Positions 16,981-25,015 of a stretch of 64,000 bases of DNA are shown here, piece after piece. The notes below the pieces were generated by a model. It did no database searches. It was not told the origin of the DNA and was given only the letters and a program-made list of their open reading frames with translations. Location: assembly GCA_038746285.1 (NCBI GenBank), contig JBCDKT010000015.1, positions 1 through 64,000 on the forward strand, given 5' to 3'. The DNA comes from Bacteroidota bacterium (GTDB lineage Bacteria > Bacteroidota > Rhodothermia > Rhodothermales > JANQRZ01). Position numbers and translations under genes: made by a program. The number at the start of each line of letters is the position of its first letter. The stretch's first letter is position 1.

Positions 16981-19005
16981 TTACTCAACACCTCGGTAGC
17001 GCTCGAACCAGCCGAGGATGTAGGCCACCTTCGCCATGAGCCGGCTCGGGCGCGAGGCGATGCCGTGCGCGGCACCGGGGACGCGGACGAGCGCCGTCGG
17101 AACCCGCCGAAGCTTGAGCGCCTGGTAGTACTGCTCCGACTCCGAGATCGGCGTGCGGAAGTCCTCTTCACCGGTGAGCAGCATCGTCGGCGTCGTCACG
17201 TTCCCGACGTAGGCCAGCGGCGAGCGCGCCCAGTAGCCCTCCGGGTCCTCCCACGGGAGGGCCGGGAACCAGTACTGCGAGAAGAACGGGTAGGCGTCGG
17301 CCGTCAGCACAAAGCTCGTCCAGTTGATGACCGGCTTCGCCACGACCGCCGCCCGGAACCGGTCCGTATGCCCGACGATCCACGCCGTCAGCACACCGCC
17401 GCCCGAGCCACCCGTCACGAAGAGCTGGTCCGGGTCCACGTAGCCCTGCCCGATGGCGGCGTCGACCGCGCTCATCAGGTCGTCGTAGTCCTGGCTCGGG
17501 TAGGCGTGGTGGATCAGGTTGCCGAACGCTTCGCCGTAGCTCGTCGAGCCGCGCGGGTTGGTGTAGAGGACGACGTAGCCCGCCGCCGCCATCAGCTGGA
17601 CCTCCGCCGAAAAGCGCGGGCCGTAGTTGGCGAACGGCCCGCCGTGGATTTCGAGGATCAGCGGGTAGCGCCGGTCGGGGTCGAAGTCCGGCGGCTTGAC
17701 GATCCACCCATGGATGCGCTGCCCGTCGGCGCTCGACTCGGTCCACAGCTCCTCGACCTTGCCGAGCGGGGCGTGCTCGAACAGGTCGTCGTTGAGGCGG
17801 GTCAGCCGTGCTGTGCGTGCGCCACGCTGCCCGACCGCGAGGTCGGCCGGGTGGTGGGGTGCCACCAGGGTGAACGCGAAGCGCCCGTTTGAGGCGATGG
17901 AAAACGACCCGCCGCCGTAGGGCCGCCCGAGCGAGGTCCCGCCGAGGTGGTCGGCGAGGTTCGTCACCGTGCCGTCAAGGGCGACGAGCGCAATCTTGGT
18001 GTCGCCCTCGTCGTCGTACTGGACGAACACGCCCGTCCCGTCGGCGCTCCACGTCGGACGCTGCACGCTCCGGTCCAGCCCGCCCGTGACAAGGCGCGGG
18101 TTCGAGCCGTCGGCGTCGGCGACGTAGAGCCGGGTGAGCTGGTATCCCTGGCGGCGGTCGTCGAAGCCGAGGTACGCGATCCGCCCGTCAGGCGCGACCG
18201 CTGGGCTGGCGTCGGGGCCGTCGCGGTCGGTGAGCCGGGTGAGCGCTTCCGTGTCGAGGTCGAGTCGGTAGAGGTCGGACTCGCGCGGGTCGTACTCCCA
18301 GTCTGAGCTTCGATTCGCGGAGAGGATGAGCGCCTGTCCGTCGGGTGTCCAGGCGGGCGAGCCGCCGTGGTTGTACGGGCCGTTCGTCACCTGGCGCGGC
18401 GTCCCGCCCTCGGCGGAGACTACGAAGACCTGCCGGAAGCCGGGCTCGGTGTAGCCGCTGCCGTCCGACCGGTAGCGAACCGACTCGGTGTAGGTCGGGC
18501 GGTCGGCCCACGCCGCGCCGTCCGGTGGGGCCGGGAGCGAGATGAGCGATTCAGCCTCGCCCTCGACGAACATCGTGAACGCGATCTGCTCTCCGTCGGG
18601 GGACCACCCCAGCCCGCCGGGCGAGGCCGGAAGCTGGGTCAGCGCCACCGACGCGCCCGTGTCGAAGTAGCGGACAAAGAGCTGCGCCTTGTCGTGCTCG
18701 TCGGTTGTGACGTAGGCCAGCCGCTCGCCGTCCGGCGACCAGCGCGGCGACGAGGCATCTGCGACGAGCGGACGGTGGTTGCCGCCGTCGTAGTCGACGA
18801 TCCAGAGGTCGGAGCGCGCGCGGTCGGCCATCACGTCCATCCGGTTGCGCCGGTAGATGACGTGCTCGCCGTCGGGGCTGATCTGCGGGTCGGACGCGTA
18901 CTCGAGCTCGAACACGTCCATCAGCTCGAAGCGCTCGGCCTCCTGCGCGAGCGCGACGGGTGCGAAGGCGAGCAGGGCGGCGAAAATGAGGAGGTGGAAG
19001 CGCAT
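16981..19005 (-). CDS. S9-family serine peptidase (dipeptidyl aminopeptidase/acylaminoacyl peptidase-like), exported
   Basis: The 674-residue peptidase has a signal peptide (FAPVALAQ), an N-terminal PD40/TolB-like beta-propeller (residues 30-400, repeats of SPDGE/SPDGxxIAF) and a C-terminal alpha/beta hydrolase domain. The catalytic triad appears as Ser534 in GGSGGG, Asp615 in GEEDFRTP and His647 in AAHG. Such enzymes cleave short peptides that enter through the propeller. ATG 19005 is chosen for the signal peptide; an in-frame ATG 29 codons earlier gives no leader. No sorting domain, so periplasmic location is likely. Its stop lies two bases after repeat R2. Confidence 0.92.
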   Translation of the reverse strand: MRFHLLIFAALLAFAPVALAQEAERFELMDVFELEYASDPQISPDGEHVIYRRNRMDVMADRARSDLWIVDYDGGNHRPLVADASSPRWSPDGERLAYVTTDEHDKAQLFVRYFDTGASVALTQLPASPGGLGWSPDGEQIAFTMFVEGEAESLISLPAPPDGAAWADRPTYTESVRYRSDGSGYTEPGFRQVFVVSAEGGTPRQVTNGPYNHGGSPAWTPDGQALILSANRSSDWEYDPRESDLYRLDLDTEALTRLTDRDGPDASPAVAPDGRIAYLGFDDRRQGYQLTRLYVADADGSNPRLVTGGLDRSVQRPTWSADGTGVFVQYDDEGDTKIALVALDGTVTNLADHLGGTSLGRPYGGGSFSIASNGRFAFTLVAPHHPADLAVGQRGARTARLTRLNDDLFEHAPLGKVEELWTESSADGQRIHGWIVKPPDFDPDRRYPLILEIHGGPFANYGPRFSAEVQLMAAAGYVVLYTNPRGSTSYGEAFGNLIHHAYPSQDYDDLMSAVDAAIGQGYVDPDQLFVTGGSGGGVLTAWIVGHTDRFRAAVVAKPVINWTSFVLTADAYPFFSQYWFPALPWEDPEGYWARSPLAYVGNVTTPTMLLTGEEDFRTPISESEQYYQALKLRRVPTALVRVPGAAHGIASRPSRLMAKVAYILGWFERYRGVE

Positions 19006-19138
19006 GGCGGAAGGGTCGGCGTGGGATGACAGTAGCTCGGATACGCGCCTTACATGTTTAGCCCTCGTTATTTCAGCCGGCGGACGCGGCACGTTCTCCA
19101 GCGCTTTTTTGCTAGCGCGTCCGGGTCAGGATGTGCGC

Positions 19139-19489
19139 TCAGATGCTGAGGCGGTCCGGTCCGGTTTCTGCCAGGCGCGTGACGATGAGTTGATTAAGGC
19201 TAACGCCTTCGCGGTCGGCGGCCTGCGCGAGGCGGGCGTGGAGGCTGCGCGGCATCCGAACGTGGAAATCGCCGCTGAAGGCCGAAAGGCTGTCCGGGCG
19301 CGGCAGCGGGTCGCCGGCCTCGGCCATGTCGGCGAGCACATCGCGGAGCAGGTCGAGCGCCTCAGCGACGGCGCGCTGCGGGTCCTCGTCGAGCACAGAG
19401 AGGAGCGGAAAGGCCGGGAAGGTGACGACGTACTCGCGGTCGTCGGGACTCCAGTCTAGGCTGAGTTGATAGTCAGTCGGCGAGGCCAT
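19139..19489 (-). CDS. hicB: HicB-family antitoxin
   Basis: A 116-residue protein with an N-terminal HicB partial RNase-H-like fold (residues 1-50, YVVTFPAFPLLSVLDEDPQRAVAEAL) and a C-terminal ribbon-helix-helix-like segment (FHVRMPRSLHARLAQAADREGVSLNQLIVTRLAE), the usual DNA-binding half that autoregulates hicAB. The ATG at 19489 overlaps the end of hicA by 17 bases. A start at 19516 would add nine residues. Neutralisation of HicA is inferred from the family. Confidence 0.88.
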   Translation of the reverse strand: MASPTDYQLSLDWSPDDREYVVTFPAFPLLSVLDEDPQRAVAEALDLLRDVLADMAEAGDPLPRPDSLSAFSGDFHVRMPRSLHARLAQAADREGVSLNQLIVTRLAETGPDRLSI

Positions 19490-19730
19490 CGGGATAGTGC
19501 GAGTCAATGAAGGCAAGAAGCTGCCGGACTTGATAGGGCTTCGCTTTGCTGCCTCTCGGCTGGAGGTTGAGGCGCTCGCTCGGCGCGTCCGGGTGCCGGT
19601 AGATCCGGTGCGAGGCGGACTGTCGGCGGAACACGAACCCGGCGCAGACGGCCAGCTTCTCTAGGTCGCCGAAGCCGAAGTTGTTTGGTGCGCGGCGGGC
19701 CTTGTCGAGGAGCTTCAAGCAGCGGGCCAT
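19473..19730 (-). CDS. hicA: HicA-family mRNA interferase toxin
   Basis: An 85-residue small basic double-stranded-RNA-binding-fold protein. It shows the HicA pattern with the catalytic histidine in ASHRIYRHP near residue 45, preceded by FVFRRQS and followed by LNLQPRGSKAKPYQVRQLLAFI. HicA toxins cleave mRNA during stress. ATG 19730 is chosen because the upstream 58 codons overlap the divergent ettA promoter and look random. The gene lies 94 bases from the ettA start, so promoters overlap or abut. Confidence 0.85.
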   Translation of the reverse strand: MARCLKLLDKARRAPNNFGFGDLEKLAVCAGFVFRRQSASHRIYRHPDAPSERLNLQPRGSKAKPYQVRQLLAFIDSHYPDGLAD

Positions 19731-19782
19731 AAGCGTCCAGATGATGGGAGTATATACGGTCCCTACATATGGGTTCCATTCG

Positions 19783-19790
19783 TACCTTTG
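19783..19790 (+). promoter_or_regulatory. Candidate -7 element (TACCTTTG) of ettA
   Basis: TACCTTTG matches the Bacteroidota -7 consensus TAnnTTTG exactly and lies 34 bases before the ettA GTG. A clear -33 TTTG is not seen about 20 bases upstream, where the sequence is A/T-rich (TATATACGG). Confidence 0.4.
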
Positions 19791-19824
19791 CCTTGTCCCC
19801 GCGCACCTACCCCTTCGCCCTACC

Positions 19825-21507
19825 GTGAGCGACCAGAACATCATCTTCTCGATGGTCGGCGTCAGCAAGAGCCACCGCCCCGGCCAGTTCGTCCTCAAGG
19901 ACATCTACCTCTCGTTCTACTACGGCGCCAAGATCGGCGTGCTCGGCCTCAACGGTGCCGGCAAGTCGACGCTCCTCAAGATCATCGCCGGCCTCGACCC
20001 TAAGTACGACGGGACGATCCAGGCCGACAAGGACATCTCGTTCGGCTACCTCGCCCAGGAGCCGGAGCTGGACGAGTCGAAGACCGTCCGCGAGATCGTC
20101 GAGGAAGGAGCCGCCGAGGCCGTAGGGTTGATGAAGGAGTACGAGGCCGTCAGCGCGGGCTTCGCCGAGCCGGACGCCGACTTCGACGCGCTCATGGAGA
20201 AGCAGGGCAAGCTCCAGGAGCAGATCGACCGCCTCGACGCGTGGGACATCGACTCGAAGCTGGAGATGGCCGCGGGCGCGCTCCGCTGCCCACCGATGGA
20301 AACGCCGATTTCGGTCCTCTCCGGCGGCGAGCGCCGACGCGTCGCCCTCGTCCGCCTCCTCCTCCAGCGCCCCGACGTCCTCCTCCTCGACGAGCCGACC
20401 AACCACCTCGACGCCGAGTCCGTCGCCTGGCTCGAAGGGCACCTGGAGCAGTACGAGGGCACCGTCATCGCGGTCACCCACGACCGCTACTTCCTCGACA
20501 ACGTCGCCGGCTGGATCCTCGAACTCGACCGGGGCAAGGGGATTCCGTTCGAGGGCAACTACTCGTCGTGGCTGGAGCAGAAGCACGCCCGGCTCGCGGT
20601 CGAGGAGAAGCAGGCGTCGCGGCGGCAGAAGACGCTCGCGCAGGAGCTGGAGTGGGTCCGCCAGAACCCGAAGGGCCGCCGCGCCAAGAGCAAGGCGCGC
20701 ATCGCCAACTACGAGCAGATGCTCGCCGAGCAGCACGAGCAGCGCAGCGAGGAGCGCCAGATCACGATCGCCCCCGGCCCCCGCCTCGGCGACATCGTGA
20801 TCCAGGCCCAGGACGTGGCCAAGGGCTACGGCGACCGCGTGCTCTACGACGACCTCTCGTTCAGCCTCCCGCCGGGCGGGATCGTCGGCATCATCGGCCC
20901 GAACGGGGTCGGGAAGACGACCCTCTTCCGCATGATCACCGGGCAGGAGGAGCCGGACGCCGGGACGTTTACGGTCGGGCAGACGGTCGAACTCGGCTAC
21001 GTCGACCAGGGCCGGCCGCTCGACGACGACAAGACGGTCTTCGAGGAGATCACGGGCGGGGGCGACTTCGTCCAGGTCGGGGGCCGCGAGGTGAACGCGC
21101 GCGCCTACGTCGGGCGGTTCAACTTCGCCGGGCAGGACCAGCAGAAGAAGACCGGCGAGCTCTCCGGCGGCGAGCGCGGCCGGGTCCACCTCGCCAAGAC
21201 GCTCAAGGAGGGCGCGAACGTCCTCCTGCTCGACGAGCCGACCAACGACCTCGACGTGAACACGCTCCGCGCGCTCGAAGAGGCGCTGCTCGGCTTCGCG
21301 GGCTGCGCCGTCGTGATCTCGCACGACCGCTGGTTCCTCGACCGCGTCGCCACCCACATCCTCGCCTTCGAGGTGGACGCCGAGGGTGAGGTGGACGTGC
21401 GCTGGTTCCCGGGCAACTACTCGGAGTACGAGGAGGACCGCCGCGCCCGCCTCGGGACCGCCGCCGACATCCCGAAGCGGATCAAGTACCGCCAACTCAC
21501 CCGCTGA
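19825..21507 (+). CDS. ettA: Energy-dependent translational throttle protein EttA (ABC-F)
   Basis: The 560-residue cytosolic ABC-F ATPase binds the ribosomal E site and gates the first elongation step according to ATP/ADP. Two nucleotide-binding domains are evident: Walker A GLNGAGKST (about 40) and GPNGVGKTT (about 358), signatures LSGGERRR and LSGGERGR, and Walker B LLLDEPTNHLD and LLLDEPTNDLD. The EttA-type linker (ELEWVRQNPKGRRAKSKARI) and ending PKRIKYRQL match E. coli EttA closely. The GTG at 19825 (SDQNIIFSMVGVSK) matches the family start; a longer in-frame start at 19681 would read through the promoter. Confidence 0.96.
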   Translation: MSDQNIIFSMVGVSKSHRPGQFVLKDIYLSFYYGAKIGVLGLNGAGKSTLLKIIAGLDPKYDGTIQADKDISFGYLAQEPELDESKTVREIVEEGAAEAVGLMKEYEAVSAGFAEPDADFDALMEKQGKLQEQIDRLDAWDIDSKLEMAAGALRCPPMETPISVLSGGERRRVALVRLLLQRPDVLLLDEPTNHLDAESVAWLEGHLEQYEGTVIAVTHDRYFLDNVAGWILELDRGKGIPFEGNYSSWLEQKHARLAVEEKQASRRQKTLAQELEWVRQNPKGRRAKSKARIANYEQMLAEQHEQRSEERQITIAPGPRLGDIVIQAQDVAKGYGDRVLYDDLSFSLPPGGIVGIIGPNGVGKTTLFRMITGQEEPDAGTFTVGQTVELGYVDQGRPLDDDKTVFEEITGGGDFVQVGGREVNARAYVGRFNFAGQDQQKKTGELSGGERGRVHLAKTLKEGANVLLLDEPTNDLDVNTLRALEEALLGFAGCAVVISHDRWFLDRVATHILAFEVDAEGEVDVRWFPGNYSEYEEDRRARLGTAADIPKRIKYRQLTR

Positions 21508-21509
21508 CC

Positions 21510-22019
21510 ATGTCACCTCTCTGGAAAGGGGCCGCCGCCGGCTTGGTCGGTGGCCTGGCCGGGGCCTGGGCCAAGAGTAAAACGGAGCCTGTGCTCCAGG
21601 TGGTGGGCGAAGACTTCTTCCCCCCGACGTACGACGAAAAGCAGCTTCCCGGAGCCGACATCTCGGGCCACCCGGAGCGGATGCCGCCCGCGCTCCTCGT
21701 GGCGCGGCTCACCGGCGGCCGGATCAGCCAAACCCAGACGCTCGCAGCGCAATCGCGCATCCACTACGTCTTCGGGACTGGTGCGGGGGTGGCCTACGGC
21801 GTGCTGGCCGAGGTCGCGCCGGTCGTCGGGATCGGGTACGGGCTGCCGGCGGCGCTCGCGCTCTGGGCGGGGACGCACGGGACGATGCTGCCGGCGCTCG
21901 GCCTCCAGGCGCGGCCTGCCGACCTGCCCACGTCGGCGCATGTGTGGGAGGTCGGGTCCCATCTCGTTTTCGGTCTCACAGCGGACCTCGTGCGCCGGGC
22001 CGTCCGCCGGGCGCTCTGA
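21510..22019 (+). CDS. DUF1440 (YagU-like) inner-membrane protein
   Basis: A 169-residue membrane protein with about four hydrophobic segments: GAAAGLVGGLAGAWA (residues 7-21), YVFGTGAGVAYGVLAEVAPVVGI (about 85-107), GLPAALALWAGTHGTMLPALGL, and HLVFGLTADLVRRAV near the end. It resembles the YagU/DUF1440 family, linked to acid resistance in E. coli; its function is not established. It begins two bases after the ettA stop, so it is probably cotranscribed with ettA. The spacer to the next gene holds an operator-like palindrome. Confidence 0.7.
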   Translation: MSPLWKGAAAGLVGGLAGAWAKSKTEPVLQVVGEDFFPPTYDEKQLPGADISGHPERMPPALLVARLTGGRISQTQTLAAQSRIHYVFGTGAGVAYGVLAEVAPVVGIGYGLPAALALWAGTHGTMLPALGLQARPADLPTSAHVWEVGSHLVFGLTADLVRRAVRRAL

Positions 22020-22047
22020 ATCCAGGCGGCGCAGGGCCCGGCGTCGC

Positions 22048-22064
22048 GCAAACGTCACGTTTGC
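22048..22064. promoter_or_regulatory. Perfect palindrome GCAAACGTcACGTTTGC, possible operator
   Basis: Eight-base perfect arms around one central base lie 105 bases before the subtilase start. The right arm ends in TTTG (22060-22063), a possible -33 element, with TAGGTTGC at 22080 as a poor -7. Repressor or activator binding is inferred from symmetry alone. Confidence 0.4.
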
Positions 22065-22169
22065 ATCAAAGCGAACACATAGGTTGCGCTAGGCGGCGTG
22101 TTTGCTTAGTCTTGCGGGACGGGCCACCGCGCCTCCTTCCTTCCCTCCACCGACTCACCCAGAACCGTG

Positions 22170-24491
22170 ATGCATGTTTGCCGACGCGGCTTGTTCGCCG
22201 CCCTTGCCTGTCTCCTGTTCCTCGCTGCTCCCACCGCCGACGCGCAGCGCGCCGACGCCCGCGTGCCGAGCGAGCTCATCGTCCGCCTCGCCCCCGAGGC
22301 TGACATCACCGACCTGACGGCGGCCGCCCGGCTCTCCGGCGAAGGGCTCGTCGCCAAGCGGCTCCTCGTCCCGGCGCTGGGCATCTGGCTCGTCGAGTTC
22401 AACGAGGTCGGGCGCGACGACCTCGCGGCCCGTGCCACGCTCGACGCCGTGCGCCGCACGGCGGCGGTCCAGGTAGCGCAGTTCAACCACGAAGTGACGC
22501 TCCGCAGCACCGAGCCGGACGACAGCCGCTTCGGCGACATGTGGGGCCTCCACAACACCGGCCAGAGCGGCGGCACGCCCGACGCTGACATCGACGCGCC
22601 CGAGGCGTGGGACTACCTCTCCGGCGGCGTCTCCGCCCAGGGCGACCGCGTGGCAGTTGGGATCGTGGATAGCGGGTTCGACCTGGACCACCCCGACATG
22701 GACTACTGGACCAACACGGCCGAGACCCCGAACAACGGCATCGACGACGACGGCAACGGCTACGTCGACGACGTGAACGGCTGGAACGCCTACAGCAGCA
22801 GCGGCAACGTCACCAACTCGTTCCACGGCTCGCACGTCTCCGGGACGGCGGCGGGCAACGGCGGCAACGGCATCGGCATCACCGGCGTCAACTGGGACGC
22901 ACAGGCCGTCGCCATCCAGGGCTCCTCGGGCAACGAGTCGACGGTCGTCGAGGCCTACGGCTACGCGCTCGCGCTGCGCCAGCAGTACGACGCCACCGGC
23001 GGCGCTGAGGGCGCGTTCATCGTCTCGACCAACTCGTCCTTCGGCGTCGACTTCGCCGACCCGGACGACTTTCCGATCTGGTGCGGGTTCTACGACGATC
23101 TTGGCCAGGCCGGCATCCTCTCGATGGGGGCGACCATGAACCGCAACGCCGACGTGGACCAGACGGGCGACGTCCCGACGGCCTGCCCGAGCAACTACCT
23201 GGTCTCGGTGACCAACACCACACGCACTGACGACAAGAATAGCGGCGCGGCCTTCGGTCTGACGACGATCGACCTCGGCGCGCCGGGCACCTCCATCCTC
23301 TCGATCAACAGCAGCGGCGGCTACAGCAACGCCACCGGCACCTCGATGGCGACGCCGCACGTCGCCGGTGCCGCGGCGTTCCTCGTCTCGGGCATGAGCG
23401 GGGCCCGCCTGCAGGAGTACAAGGACAACCCCGGCGCGGTCGCGCTCGACGTCAAGCGCGCCCTGCTGCTCGGCACCGACGACATCGGCCTCGAGACCGT
23501 CAGCGGGGGGCGCCTGAACCTGCTCGGCAGCCTCCTCGAGAGCTTCGAGGACGACGACCGCAGCGACGTGATCGCCGCCAGCACGACGATCGCGGACCTC
23601 GCCCTCGACGGCGAGTACCTCTACGTCCCGGACGGCGTCACGCTCACGCTCACCGGCTCGCTCACGCTCGGTGCCGACGCCGACGGCAACCCGTCGCGCC
23701 TGGTTGTGCGCGGCACCGTGCAGGGCACCGTCAGCCAGTCCATCACCGGAGGCAGCGAGATCGTCCTGCGCCCAGGCGGCCAAAACCTGATCGACGGCAC
23801 CGGTGCCGGCAGCATCGACCTGACGGCGAGCGCGACGACCTCCACGACCGTCGCCCCCGGCGGCTCGGTCTCGTTCGCGTTCTCGGTCACCAACTCGACC
23901 CCGGCCGGGTACGCGGGCGACTTTTACTACACCGCCATGCCGGGCTCGGCCTCGGGTCTCATCCGGTCCGGTACCTTGCCCTCGGGCGCTACGGTGAGCG
24001 GCACGTACACGCAGATCGTACCTGCCTCCACACCGCCCGGCATCTACACCTACACGCTCTCGGTCGGTCAGATGACGGGCTCGTTCCTGGCGCGGGCTGT
24101 GGTCGAGGACTCGGAGAGCTTCACGATCACGGTGACGGGCTCCGCCATCGGCGACGCCCCCGCGTGGCTGGCGAAGGACATCGCGGTGGAGGAAGAGGAT
24201 GCAGCGGCGAGCCGCAGCGCGACGGTCCCGGCAGAGCTGGGCCTGGCAGCCTACCCGAACCCGTTCGCGGGCTCTACGATGATCCAGGTCGACCTCGCCG
24301 CCTCGGCTGAGGTACAGCTCGTCGTCTACGACGTGCTCGGGCGCGAAGTGGCCCGCCTCGCCAGCGGCACGATGGACGCCGGGCAGCACACGGTCGTCTT
24401 CAACGGACGCGACCTCCCGAGCGGCTCCTACGTGGTCCGCGTGACTGCCGGCGGCTCGGTCCAGACGCAGCGGATCACGCTCCTGCGCTAG
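22170..24491 (+). CDS. Secreted subtilisin-like S8 peptidase with type IX CTD
   Basis: The 773-residue serine endopeptidase has a signal peptide (LFLAAPTADAQ), a propeptide-like region (about 30-110), and a subtilase domain with Asp167 (IVDSGFDLDHPD), His219 (FHGSHVSGT), oxyanion Asn288 (STNSSFG) and nucleophile Ser392 (GTSMATPHVAG). A beta-rich region follows, then a sorting domain (PNPFAGSTMIQV...YDVLGREVARL) to the end. It is therefore probably exported, activated and surface-anchored or released by a type IX system. A GTG one codon earlier (22167) is an alternative start. A 14-bp hairpin follows the stop. Confidence 0.93.
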   Translation: MHVCRRGLFAALACLLFLAAPTADAQRADARVPSELIVRLAPEADITDLTAAARLSGEGLVAKRLLVPALGIWLVEFNEVGRDDLAARATLDAVRRTAAVQVAQFNHEVTLRSTEPDDSRFGDMWGLHNTGQSGGTPDADIDAPEAWDYLSGGVSAQGDRVAVGIVDSGFDLDHPDMDYWTNTAETPNNGIDDDGNGYVDDVNGWNAYSSSGNVTNSFHGSHVSGTAAGNGGNGIGITGVNWDAQAVAIQGSSGNESTVVEAYGYALALRQQYDATGGAEGAFIVSTNSSFGVDFADPDDFPIWCGFYDDLGQAGILSMGATMNRNADVDQTGDVPTACPSNYLVSVTNTTRTDDKNSGAAFGLTTIDLGAPGTSILSINSSGGYSNATGTSMATPHVAGAAAFLVSGMSGARLQEYKDNPGAVALDVKRALLLGTDDIGLETVSGGRLNLLGSLLESFEDDDRSDVIAASTTIADLALDGEYLYVPDGVTLTLTGSLTLGADADGNPSRLVVRGTVQGTVSQSITGGSEIVLRPGGQNLIDGTGAGSIDLTASATTSTTVAPGGSVSFAFSVTNSTPAGYAGDFYYTAMPGSASGLIRSGTLPSGATVSGTYTQIVPASTPPGIYTYTLSVGQMTGSFLARAVVEDSESFTITVTGSAIGDAPAWLAKDIAVEEEDAAASRSATVPAELGLAAYPNPFAGSTMIQVDLAASAEVQLVVYDVLGREVARLASGTMDAGQHTVVFNGRDLPSGSYVVRVTAGGSVQTQRITLLR

Positions 24492-24516
24492 CAGGCACCG
24501 CTAGGCTGAAAGCAGG

Positions 24517-24548
24517 TCGGGGCTGGTGGAGCGATCCACCGGCCCCGA
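24517..24548. terminator. Hairpin between subtilase and DUF2237 genes
   Basis: A 14-bp stem (24517-24530 with 24535-24548, one G-T pair) and loop GCGA lie between two convergent genes. There is no strong T tract, so it may end transcription weakly in both directions. Confidence 0.5.
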
Positions 24549-24580
24549 TGCGTTTGGGGTCCGTCTGTCTTGCGGCTCGC

Positions 24581-24946
24581 TCAGGCGTCTTCGGCCGCGT
24601 GGGCGCGGAGCGTGCCGAGGTCCACGACGGTGAGGGCCTTCTCGTGCGTCGCCTCCAGGACGACGGGCGGGGCGACGCCGGCGGCGAGCGCCTCGGCCCA
24701 GCGGCTCACGCAGAGGCACCACTGGTCACCGGCGCGTAGGCCGGGGAAGCCGTAGGCCGGGTTCGGGGTCGAGAGGTCGTTGCCGCGCGAGGCGGTGAAG
24801 GCGAGGAACGCGTCCGTCACGCGGGCGCAGACGACGTGGGTGCCGTGGTCGTCGGGTCCGGTCTGGCAGGCCCCGTCGCGGTAGAAGCCGGTGAGCGGGT
24901 CGATGCTGCACGGCTGGAGGTCGCCGCCGAGGACGTTCGTAGCCAT
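24581..24946 (-). CDS. DUF2237-family protein
   Basis: A 121-residue small cytosolic protein of the DUF2237 family, function unknown. It shows the conserved pattern NVLGGDLQPCSIDPLTGFYR, CQTGPDDHGTHVVCARVTDAFLAF, and GLRAGDQWCLCVSRWAEAL, followed by VVLEATHEKALTVVDL. Several conserved cysteines (residues 12, 23, 36 and the CLC pair) hint at metal or cofactor binding, but nothing is proven. ATG 24946 gives the family start; a 13-codon extension to 24985 lacks conservation. It is convergent with the subtilase gene. Confidence 0.85.
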   Translation of the reverse strand: MATNVLGGDLQPCSIDPLTGFYRDGACQTGPDDHGTHVVCARVTDAFLAFTASRGNDLSTPNPAYGFPGLRAGDQWCLCVSRWAEALAAGVAPPVVLEATHEKALTVVDLGTLRAHAAEDA

Positions 24947-25015
24947 CAGAGAAGAGAGAAGTGAGAGGGAACAGGACCAACGCACGAAAGGCGTGTGCGT
25001 TCGGACCCCGCAGTG

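Noticed and set aside
22155-24389. A 744-codon minus-strand frame over the subtilase gene
   Set aside because: Same antisense effect; the plus strand carries the complete S8 triad and signal peptide.
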